Part shown: positions 24,460 to 30,044 of the stretch, piece by piece
Layout: each line of letters begins with the position of its first letter
Numbering within the stretch: position 1 is the stretch's first letter
NCBI GenBank assembly: GCA_964581365.1
Contig: CAZOOF010000023.1
Location: 1-30,044 of the forward strand
DNA from: JAITWN01 sp964581365
Lineage (GTDB): Bacteria; Pseudomonadota; Gammaproteobacteria; SZUA-140
Reading direction: 5' to 3'
DNA: 30,044 bases
The notes under the pieces: generated by a model
Seen by the model: the letters and a program-made list of their open reading frames with translations, nothing else
The model's database searches: none
What the model was told of the DNA's origin: nothing
Position numbers and translations under genes: made by a program

Positions 24460-24477
24460 CGGCCGCTCGGGCGGCCG
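24460..24477 (-). terminator. GC-rich hairpin between rplI and dnaB
   Basis: CGGCCGC (24460-24466) and GCGGCCG (24471-24477) pair perfectly around a 4-nt loop, 4 bp past the rplI stop. There is no T-run. It may attenuate read-through or protect the rplI 3' end, uncoupling ribosomal protein levels from helicase levels. Confidence 0.4.
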
Positions 24478-24480
24478 TCG

Positions 24481-24933
24481 TCAAGCCTCGGACACGATCT
24501 CGACGGTGATCTCTACATTGACTTCAGGATGCAGATGCAGCTCAATCGGGTAGCTGCCAACCTGACGCAGCTGACCTTCGGGCATGCGCACCTCGCTGCG
24601 CTTCACCTCGATGCCGGTGGAGGCAGTGATAGCCTCGGCGACGTCGGCGGTGCCGACCGAGCCGAACAGCTTGCCCTGCTCGCCGGTGCGGCGGGCGATG
24701 GTGATGGTGGCCTCGCTGAGGCGATCGGCGCGCGCCTGCGCGGCAGCCAGGGCTTCGGCGATCTGCTTCTCGAGTTCGGCGCGCCGCTCCTCGAACATCT
24801 TCAGGTTGTCCGGAGTCGCCTGGGCAGCCTTGCGGGTCGGAATGAGATAGTTGCGGGCATAGCCCGGCTTGACCGTGACCAGGTCACCCAGTCCACCGAG
24901 GTTCTCCACCTTGTCCAGCAAAATCACTTTCAT
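24481..24933 (-). CDS. rplI: 50S ribosomal protein L9
   Basis: L9 binds 23S rRNA and extends from the large subunit, helping frame maintenance. Its 150 residues (E. coli 149) open with the conserved N-terminal domain MKVILLDKVENLGGLGDLVTVKPGYARNYLIP. The long connecting helix EERRAELEKQIAEALAAAQARAD follows (about 47-70). The C-terminal domain has KLFGSVGTADVAEAI and ends in PIELHLHPEVNVEITVEIV. GAGGA lies 7 nt before the ATG. It is followed by dnaB after 47 bp, and a promoter candidate lies directly upstream. Confidence 0.98.
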   Translation of the reverse strand: MKVILLDKVENLGGLGDLVTVKPGYARNYLIPTRKAAQATPDNLKMFEERRAELEKQIAEALAAAQARADRLSEATITIARRTGEQGKLFGSVGTADVAEAITASTGIEVKRSEVRMPEGQLRQVGSYPIELHLHPEVNVEITVEIVSEA

Positions 24934-24956
24934 CTGACAGTCCTCGTTGAAAGACT

Positions 24957-24984
24957 ACTATAGCCGCCGTGGTCCAGGCCACAA
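24957..24984 (-). promoter_or_regulatory. Candidate promoter for rplI-dnaB-alr-radA
   Basis: TTGTGG (24979-24984; 3 of 6) is followed by a 16-bp spacer and TATAGT (24957-24962; 5 of 6). Initiation near 24950 would give a leader of only about 17 nt, just enough for the GAGGA ribosome site. Confidence 0.45.
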
Positions 24985-25030
24985 ACAGTAACCGGATACG
25001 GCGCTTATCCCTTTGTTTTCAATAATTCAT

Positions 25031-25957
25031 TCAGCTTCGCTGCGGCGGCCCGCCGCGGCCCATCCGGGCGCGGAGATCGAACCAGCCGTCGGCGAATCCC
25101 GCCGCTGCCAGCACTACCAGCGCCTGGGGCGGAAAAAACACGAGCAGAGCGTACAACGCGATCAGCCAACCGGTATGGGCGCTGCGCAGTCTGACCACGG
25201 CGTGGGCAAGCGCCAGTCCCTGCACCGCCAGCATCGTCGCGCACAGGAACAGCAGGGTCAGGGCAACACCGCCAATCCAGCCGCCGAGCAGCGCCGACAG
25301 CGTGACCACGACCAGCGCGATCACGCTCATCACCGGCCCGAACCGCAGCGCGCGAAACTCGGCGCCGAACCCGCCCGGGTTGAACACCAGCGACTGCAGC
25401 CAGCGTCCAAACAGCAGCGCCACTGTGGTTCCCGACAGCAGCGTTGCTGCCAGGCCGCCGGTCATGGCGCTCGCCATCGCGGCAAGGAACTCCTCCTGCT
25501 CACCCGCGGACATCGGCAGACGCTCGAGCAGCGGCTGCAGGAAGTCCGGCAGGATCGCCCGCCACCAGGCAGCCGGATCGCCAACCGATGCATGGAACAG
25601 CAGGGCAAAACCGGCGATGCAGAGACCTGCCGCGGCGAGCGCGGCAGCCTGGGATCGGGTGGAACGCAGTACAGCAGCACTGAGCAGCAGCGGCGCCCAG
25701 GTCAGCGCCAGGGCGGTGGCGATGCCGCTCGCGCTGGCGCTGCTCCCGAGCATCTGTGCCGCCACCGCAAGCACCGCCGCGGCGCCTGCCGCAATGAGCA
25801 GGCCTTCACGCGCGCCATTGCGCAAGGTGACCAGCGCCAGTGCACCGCCGGCCAGAATGCCGACCAGCGGGACCAGCAGCATGAGCACCGCCGCAACGGC
25901 GGTTACCAGCAGGGCATTCAGCCGGCCGCGCAGAATGAAGTTGGCCAGTGCCACCAT
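25031..25957 (-). CDS. DUF2232 family integral membrane protein
   Basis: This multispanning inner-membrane protein of unknown function belongs to the DUF2232 (YybS-like) family, often found between rpsR and rplI. The start is ATG 25957; the longer open frame to 26206 lies inside rpsR and is rejected. The 308 residues contain about eight hydrophobic segments, for example LNALLVTAVAAVLMLLVPLVGILAGGALALVT and GLLIAAGAAAVLAVAAQML at the front and MSVIALVVVTLSALLGGWIGGVALTLLFLCATMLAVQGLALAHAV at the back. The loop with PDFLQPLLERLPMSAGEQEEF is the largest soluble part. The tail RARMGRGGPPQRS is basic, favouring a cytoplasmic C-terminus. The ribosome site is weak, and a strong hairpin lies between it and rpsR. 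Confidence 0.82.
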   Translation of the reverse strand: MVALANFILRGRLNALLVTAVAAVLMLLVPLVGILAGGALALVTLRNGAREGLLIAAGAAAVLAVAAQMLGSSASASGIATALALTWAPLLLSAAVLRSTRSQAAALAAAGLCIAGFALLFHASVGDPAAWWRAILPDFLQPLLERLPMSAGEQEEFLAAMASAMTGGLAATLLSGTTVALLFGRWLQSLVFNPGGFGAEFRALRFGPVMSVIALVVVTLSALLGGWIGGVALTLLFLCATMLAVQGLALAHAVVRLRSAHTGWLIALYALLVFFPPQALVVLAAAGFADGWFDLRARMGRGGPPQRS

Positions 25958-25980
25958 GAGCGTTCTACCCTGCCCCGCTG

Positions 25981-26003
25981 GCGGCGCGCCATCGGCGCGC
26001 CGC
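25981..26003 (-). terminator. Strong GC hairpin just after rpsR
   Basis: GCGGCGCGCC (25981-25990) and GGCGCGCCGC (25994-26003) form a perfect 10-bp stem with loop ATC, 7 bp past the rpsR stop. There is no T-run. It probably limits read-through or stabilises the rpsF-rpsR mRNA end, lowering DUF2232 expression. Confidence 0.55.
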
Positions 26004-26010
26004 GCCCCTG

Positions 26011-26247
26011 TCAGTGCGAGTCGCTGTAAGGCAGCAGCGCCAGATAGCGGGCCCGCTTGATGGCGGTAGCGAGCTGGCGCTGATACTTCGAGCGCGTCCC
26101 GGTGATGCGGCTGGGCACGATCTTGCCGGTATCCAGGATGTAGCCCTTGAGGGTCTGGATATCCTTGTAATCGATCTCCTTGACCCCTTCCGCCGTGAAT
26201 CGGCAATACTTCTTGCGTCTGAAATTACCGCGAGGATTAGCGCTCAT
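26011..26247 (-). CDS. rpsR: 30S ribosomal protein S18
   Basis: S18 binds S6 on the platform of the 30S subunit. Its 78 residues (E. coli 75) contain the full family sequence: FRRKKYCRFTAEGVKEIDYKDIQTLKGYI, GKIVPSRITGT and SKYQRQLATAIKRARYLALLPY. The single cysteine at position 15 fits the non-zinc type. The start overlaps the rpsF stop by ATGA, coupling the two partner proteins. There are no oddities. Confidence 0.98.
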   Translation of the reverse strand: MSANPRGNFRRKKYCRFTAEGVKEIDYKDIQTLKGYILDTGKIVPSRITGTRSKYQRQLATAIKRARYLALLPYSDSH

Positions 26248-26603
26248 CTTTCACTCCTGCCACGACCCTGTCCGTCTCCATCTTCCCGACCCTTGGCAAA
26301 CACCGAAGGCTCGGTGACCGCCTCGTCGCGCCGGATGATCAGATTGCGGATCACGGCATCGTTGAAGCGGAACGCGCTTTCCAGCTCATCGAGCGTCTTC
26401 TGATCGGTCTCGATGTTCATCAGCACGTAATGCGCCTTGTGCACTTTGTTGATGGGATAGGCAAGCTGACGGCGTCCCCAGTCTTCGAGACGATGAATGG
26501 CGCCGCCCGCCCCTTCGATGGTCGAGCGGTAGCGCTCGATCATGGCGGGAACCTGTTCGCTCTGGTCCGGATGAACCAGAAACACGATTTCGTAGTGTCT
26601 CAT
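26244..26603 (-). CDS. rpsF: 30S ribosomal protein S6
   Basis: S6 forms a heterodimer with S18 on the small subunit. Its 119 residues begin MRHYEIVFLVHPDQSEQVPAMIERYR, with a second strand-helix unit GGAIHRLEDWGRRQLAYPINKVHKAHYVLMNIE and RFNDAVIRNLIIRRDEAV. The tail (FAKGREDGDGQGRGRSER) is shorter than the acidic tail of E. coli S6 and is not polyglutamate. AAGGAG lies 4 nt before the ATG and is predicted to pair with the leader. The gene is first of the rpsF-rpsR unit and has its own promoter candidate and a structured leader. Confidence 0.98.
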   Translation of the reverse strand: MRHYEIVFLVHPDQSEQVPAMIERYRSTIEGAGGAIHRLEDWGRRQLAYPINKVHKAHYVLMNIETDQKTLDELESAFRFNDAVIRNLIIRRDEAVTEPSVFAKGREDGDGQGRGRSER

Positions 26604-26607
26604 TGTG

Positions 26608-26653
26608 CTCCTTTCGGTTTGGCAGCCTTCCGCCCATGCGGTAAGGCAAGGAG
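26608..26653 (-). ncRNA. rpsF leader RNA, S6:S18-binding autoregulatory motif
   Basis: On the minus strand, CTCCTT (26648-26653) can pair with the ribosome site AAGGAG (26608-26613). Nested directly inside is a hairpin, GCCTT-A-CCGC / GCGG-AAGGC with loop of 4 nt (26625-26647, one bulged A). The 11-nt 3' internal loop (26614-26624) contains CCG at 26615-26617 next to the outer stem. This layout (SD-sequestering stem, inner hairpin, CCG bulge) matches the known S6:S18 leader motif, in which the S6:S18 complex represses its own translation. Confidence 0.75.
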
Positions 26654-26697
26654 TTGCATTTCATTTTTCTGCCCCGGCGGACCGCGGCAAAGGCGGG

Positions 26698-26726
26698 ATT
26701 CTAATGGATTTGCCGGCGCCGGGCAA
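26698..26726 (-). promoter_or_regulatory. Candidate promoter of rpsF-rpsR
   Basis: TTGCCC (26721-26726; 4 of 6) is followed by a 17-bp spacer and TAGAAT (26698-26703; 5 of 6). It lies in the rlmB-rpsF gap, which would give a leader of about 88 nt that includes the whole S6:S18 motif. Confidence 0.6.
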
Positions 26727-26734
26727 ACTCCCGC

Positions 26735-27559
26735 TCAGCCGGCGCCGCGCCCGCTGGCGGCGCGGGCAAGGCGCTGACGGCGCGCCTCGAACAGACAGAT
26801 GCCGGCCGCCACCGACACGTTCAGGCTCTCCACTCCTGCCTCACCCGCCATCGGGATGGCGGTCAGCCAGTCGCAGTGCTCGCGGGTCAAGCGGCGCAGA
26901 CCGCGATCCTCGGCGCCGAGCACCAGCGCCAGCGGTCCGTCCAGATCCAGCTCGTAAAGAGAAACCCCGGCCTCGGCGTCGGCGCCGGCGATCCAGATGC
27001 CGCGGTCACGCAGGCTGCGCAGTGTACGGGCGAGGTTCGTCACCTGGACGAAAGGCACCTTTCCGGCCGCGCCGCTCGCCACCTTGCACACCGTCGCGGT
27101 GAGCGAGGCCGCCCGGTCGCGCGGCACGATTACCGCATGGACGCCCGCCGCATCGGCGGTGCGCAGGCATGCGCCCAGATTATGGGGATCCTGGACCCCG
27201 TCGAGCACCAGGAGAAACGGGGCCTCCTCGAGGCCGTCCAGCAGACGCTCGAGCTCGCTCTCGTTCAGCGTAAGCGCTTCGGCATCGAACTGCGCGATCA
27301 CGCCCTGATGGCGCACGCCCCCGGCGAGCCGGTCCAGTTCATCGGCTGGCGTCTGACGACAGCGCACCGCGGCACGCTCCGCCAGTTCGGCGAGCTCGAG
27401 CAGGCGCGGATTGCGCGCCTCTTCCTGCAGCCAGAGTTCACTGATGGCGGCCGGGCGCCGGCGCAGCAGCCCGGAAACCGCATGAATCCCACACAGCACG
27501 GCGGTGTCGCGGCGCTGCTTGTCCGCAGCGCGCCCGCCGGAACGGGCTCCTCCCTTCAT
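26735..27559 (-). CDS. rlmB: 23S rRNA (guanosine-2'-O)-methyltransferase RlmB
   Basis: RlmB methylates the 2'-O of G2251 in the peptidyl-transferase loop of 23S rRNA, using S-adenosylmethionine. It is a SPOUT-class (SpoU) enzyme of 274 residues. The N-terminal substrate domain begins VLCGIHAVSGLLRRRP. The knot motifs are DPHNLGACLRTADAAGVHAVIVP (motif 1), LALVLGAEDRGLR (motif 2) and IPMAGEAGVESLNVSVAAGI (motif 3). The first 15 residues are Gly/Arg/Lys rich and the last few Arg/Gly rich, as extensions to the E. coli length of 243. It overlaps the rnr stop by ATGA, matching the rnr-rlmB operon of other Gammaproteobacteria. Confidence 0.96.
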   Translation of the reverse strand: MKGGARSGGRAADKQRRDTAVLCGIHAVSGLLRRRPAAISELWLQEEARNPRLLELAELAERAAVRCRQTPADELDRLAGGVRHQGVIAQFDAEALTLNESELERLLDGLEEAPFLLVLDGVQDPHNLGACLRTADAAGVHAVIVPRDRAASLTATVCKVASGAAGKVPFVQVTNLARTLRSLRDRGIWIAGADAEAGVSLYELDLDGPLALVLGAEDRGLRRLTREHCDWLTAIPMAGEAGVESLNVSVAAGICLFEARRQRLARAASGRGAG

Positions 27560-29829
27560 TGGGCTTCCTTGCGTCCTCGCTTGCCGCGCTGGCCACGGCG
27601 GGCCTTCTTTTTCTTTGGTCTGCTCTCTTTTGCCTTGTCCGCATCGCGGGTACGACGCGGCGGCTGCGCCAGCACGAAGTCGATGGTGCGCTCATCGAGA
27701 TCGACCCGCACCACCTTGACCCGGATGCGATCGGCAAGCCGGTACTGCACCCCGCTGCGCTCGCCATAGAGCAGGTGACGAATGGGGTCGAAGCGGTAGT
27801 AGTCATCCCCGAGACTGGTCACATGCACCAGGCCCTGGACGTAAATATCGTCGAGTTCGACGAACAGCCCGAAACTGGTGACCCCAGTGATGATGCCGTC
27901 GAACTCCGAGCCCACCTCATCGAGCATGTACTCGCACTTCAGCCAGTCGACGGCGTCGCGCGTCGCCTCATCGGCACGGCGCTCGGTCATCGAGCAGTGA
28001 TCGCCAAGGGCCTGCATCGCCGGGTGACCGTACAGGAAGTTCTCGGCCCGGCCGCCGCTGAGCACATGCCGGATCGCCCGGTGCACGATCAGATCCGGAT
28101 GGCGGCGGATCGGCGAGGTGAAATGGGCGTAAGCATCGAGCGCCAGACCGAAGTGTCCGGAGTTATCAGCGCTGTAAACGGCCTGAGCGAGGCTGCGCAA
28201 CAGGACGGTTTCGACCAGACGCCGGTCGGGACGCCCGGCGACTTCCTGCAGCAGAGTGGAATAGTCCTCCGGCGCAGGGCGGTCGCCTCCACCGAGCTTG
28301 AGGCCCAGACCGCCGAGGAAGCTGCGCAGATCATCGAGCCGCATCGGATCGGGGCCGGGATGGGTGCGGTAAAGCGCCGGCATGTCATGCTCGAGCAGGA
28401 AGCTCGCCGCGGCGACGTTGGCCATGATCATGCACAGCTCGATGAGCCGGTGCGCGTCGTTGCGCTCGACCGGCACGATGCGGTCGATCTTGCGCCGCTC
28501 CCCGAACACGATGCGCGTCTCGGTGGTATCGAAATCGATGGCGCCGCGCTTCTCGCGCGCCTTGCTGAGCACCTGGTAAAGCCGGTGCAGATTGCGCAGA
28601 TGCGGAATCAGTTCGGCGCGTCGCGCGATGGCCTCGGCATCCTCATCGACCAGGATGCGCGCCACCTCGGTATAGGTGAGACGCGCATGCGAGCGCATCA
28701 CCCCCTGGAAGAAGCGATATGAGCGCAGCTTGCCGGTCGAGCCGATCCTCATCTCGCAGACCATGCACAGCCGATCGACCTCGGGACGCAGCGAACACAG
28801 GTGGTTCGACAGCACCTCGGGCAGCATGGGGATGACATGGCCCGGGAAATAGACCGAATTCCCGCGCAGGCGCGCCTCCGCGTCGAGCGGACTGTCCGGG
28901 ACGACATAGTTGGACACGTCAGCGATCGCCACCAGCAGGCGCCAGCCGCGACCGTCACGCTCACAGTACACCGCATCGTCGAAATCCTTGGCGTCCTCCC
29001 CGTCGATGGTGACCAGGGGCAGATCGCGCAGGTCCTCGCGACCGGCGAAAGCATCGGCGGGCACCTCGGCGGCGAAACGTTCGGCTTCGCGCTCCACCGC
29101 CTCGGGCCAGCGCTCCGGCAGTTCATGACTGCGGATGGCGATCGCGATCTCCATGCCCGGCGCCATCCGGTCGCCGAGAATCTCGACCACACGGCCGACC
29201 GGCTGCGAGTGCATGCTCGGCTGCTCGGTCACCGCCGCGACCACGATCTGGCCCTCGCTGGCGCCGCCGCTGTGTTCGGCCGGAATGACCACTTCGTGAG
29301 AAATCCGCTTGTTGCTCGAGACCACGAAGCCGAGGCCGCCCTCGACGTAGTAACGGCCGACCACCTCCTGGGTATTGCGCTCGAGCACCTCGACCACCGC
29401 GCCCTCGCGTCGGCCGCGGCGATCCGCCCCGACCACGCGGGCGAGCACCCGGTCACCATGGAACACCGGCCGCATCTGGCGCGCGGTGAGGAAGACATCG
29501 TCAGTGCCATCGTCGGGCACCAGGAAGCCGAACCCGTCCGGATGGCCGATCACCCGCCCGGAAACCAGATTCATCTTGCTCACGATGCCAAAACGGCCGC
29601 GCCGGTTACGCACCAGCTGGCCGTCCCGCTCCATCGCGTTCAGGCGGCGGCGCAGCGCCTCGATGTCGGTTTCATCCTCCAGCCCCAGCTCGAGCGCGAG
29701 CTGCTCCAGGCTGAGGGGGCTTTGACGTTCTTCCAGGTGGGCCAGGATAAACTCCCGGCTTTTGATGGGGCGCTCGTACTTCTGGGCCTCGCGGCTGGCG
29801 TAAGGGTCGGACTTGGGGGGACGTGTCAT
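27556..29829 (-). CDS. rnr: Exoribonuclease R
   Basis: RNase R is a 3'-5' exonuclease that degrades structured RNA and takes part in rRNA and tmRNA-linked decay. Starting at ATG 29829 (MTRPPKSDPYASREAQKYERPIKSR) gives 757 residues. The frame also opens at TTG 29859 but that is a weak start. The order is winged-helix HTH (about 20-75), cold-shock domains (MNLVSGRVIGHPDGFGFLVPDDG), the RNB nuclease domain with aspartates in PLVTIDGEDAKDFDDAVYCER, then ALYRTHPGPDP and YAHFTSPIRRHPDLIVHRAI, and an S1 domain (FDGIITGVTSFGLFVEL). The Lys/Arg-rich tail (KESRPKKKKARRGQRGKRGRK) is typical of RNase R and separates it from RNase II. It is first of the rnr-rlmB unit. Confidence 0.97.
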   Translation of the reverse strand: MTRPPKSDPYASREAQKYERPIKSREFILAHLEERQSPLSLEQLALELGLEDETDIEALRRRLNAMERDGQLVRNRRGRFGIVSKMNLVSGRVIGHPDGFGFLVPDDGTDDVFLTARQMRPVFHGDRVLARVVGADRRGRREGAVVEVLERNTQEVVGRYYVEGGLGFVVSSNKRISHEVVIPAEHSGGASEGQIVVAAVTEQPSMHSQPVGRVVEILGDRMAPGMEIAIAIRSHELPERWPEAVEREAERFAAEVPADAFAGREDLRDLPLVTIDGEDAKDFDDAVYCERDGRGWRLLVAIADVSNYVVPDSPLDAEARLRGNSVYFPGHVIPMLPEVLSNHLCSLRPEVDRLCMVCEMRIGSTGKLRSYRFFQGVMRSHARLTYTEVARILVDEDAEAIARRAELIPHLRNLHRLYQVLSKAREKRGAIDFDTTETRIVFGERRKIDRIVPVERNDAHRLIELCMIMANVAAASFLLEHDMPALYRTHPGPDPMRLDDLRSFLGGLGLKLGGGDRPAPEDYSTLLQEVAGRPDRRLVETVLLRSLAQAVYSADNSGHFGLALDAYAHFTSPIRRHPDLIVHRAIRHVLSGGRAENFLYGHPAMQALGDHCSMTERRADEATRDAVDWLKCEYMLDEVGSEFDGIITGVTSFGLFVELDDIYVQGLVHVTSLGDDYYRFDPIRHLLYGERSGVQYRLADRIRVKVVRVDLDERTIDFVLAQPPRRTRDADKAKESRPKKKKARRGQRGKRGRKEAQ

Positions 29830-29890
29830 GTTCTCTCTTTTATTCTTCCGGTATCTCAAGTCATCCTTGGAGTGTACCGGTATTTCGGGT

Positions 29891-29919
29891 TTGACATTAT
29901 GACATCGTATGGTTAAAGT
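29891..29919 (+). promoter_or_regulatory. Sigma-70 promoter of tRNA-Leu
   Basis: TTGACA (29891-29896, perfect) is followed by a 17-bp spacer and TAAAGT (29914-29919; 4 of 6), then a GC-rich discriminator GCGCGG as in stringently controlled stable-RNA promoters. Initiation near 29926 leaves about 39 nt before the tRNA. Confidence 0.75.
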
Positions 29920-29964
29920 TGCGCGGTCTTACGGCGCAGGCGGTTCCGCCGCCGTATTTCACCT

Positions 29965-30044
29965 GCCGAGGTGGTGAAATTGGTAGACACGCTAGCTTCA
30001 GGTGCTAGTGGGGGAAACCCCGTGGAGGTTCAAGTCCTCTCCTC
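29965..30044 (+). tRNA. tRNA-Leu (anticodon CAG), 3' end cut by window
   Basis: The sequence begins with acceptor strand GCCGAGG, then a class II D-arm (GGTGAAATTGGTAGACAC). The anticodon arm is CTAGC-TTCAGGT-GCTAG with anticodon CAG, a long variable arm follows (GGGGGAAACCCCG), and the T-arm is GGAGG-TTCAAGT-CCTCT. The last CCTC pairs with the 5' acceptor strand; about seven bases including the 3' end are beyond the window. The long variable arm and anticodon fix it as leucine, reading CUG codons. Confidence 0.95.

Noticed and set aside
25958..26206. Extension of the DUF2232 protein to 26206
   Set aside because: The extra 83 residues are the rpsR coding region read in another frame and are not membrane-like.

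Overview
The window is a GC-rich, gene-dense piece of chromosome from a Gammaproteobacterium, or a close relative within the Pseudomonadota. The strongest evidence is the block rnr-rlmB-rpsF-rpsR-DUF2232-rplI-dnaB-alr-radA, a classic gammaproteobacterial gene order, together with mfd, dapE, a YbdG-type channel and a DUF3015/DUF4105 pair. I cannot name a genus. A run of exactly 100 N (2125-2224) marks a scaffold join, so this is draft or metagenome-derived sequence. I see no phage, insertion sequence, CRISPR array or rRNA.

Left part (1-9569): the 3' end of mfd runs to 1274. Converging on it is a two-gene unit on the minus strand: a secreted Ig-like protein with a glycine-rich tail, then a lipoprotein with an acidic EEP repeat that contains the assembly gap. 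Next is a TorF-family porin gene. Its upstream region carries a good sigma-54 promoter match and an NtrC-like site, which suggests nitrogen control. A YbaK-type aminoacyl-tRNA deacylase (plus strand) follows, then an RND efflux permease and its membrane-fusion lipoprotein (minus strand). No TolC-type outer-membrane partner is present.

Middle part (9570-17821): on the plus strand lie a YbdG/MscM-type mechanosensitive channel, dapE (lysine and peptidoglycan precursor synthesis) and treZ-treY, which make trehalose from maltodextrin. The channel and trehalose genes together suggest a cell that handles osmotic stress. treY ends inside the 3' end of a convergent alpha/beta-hydrolase lipoprotein gene.

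Right part (17803-29829), all minus strand: DUF3015 protein, a perfect intrinsic terminator, a DUF4105 (Lnb_N) envelope protein, then the hydrolase. Upstream of these are the housekeeping genes rnr, rlmB, rpsF, rpsR, DUF2232, rplI, dnaB, alr and radA, covering RNA decay, rRNA methylation, ribosomal proteins, replicative helicase, D-alanine supply and recombination. The rpsF leader folds into what looks like the S6:S18 autoregulatory RNA motif. The window ends inside a tRNA-Leu(CAG) gene with its own promoter, divergent from rnr.

Six gene pairs overlap by the four bases ATGA, so translational coupling is a recurring arrangement here. Most of the window is ordinary core genome. The least explained items are the EEP lipoprotein/Ig-like pair and the DUF3015/DUF4105/hydrolase group. 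The most informative regulatory signals are upstream of torF, dapE and rpsF.
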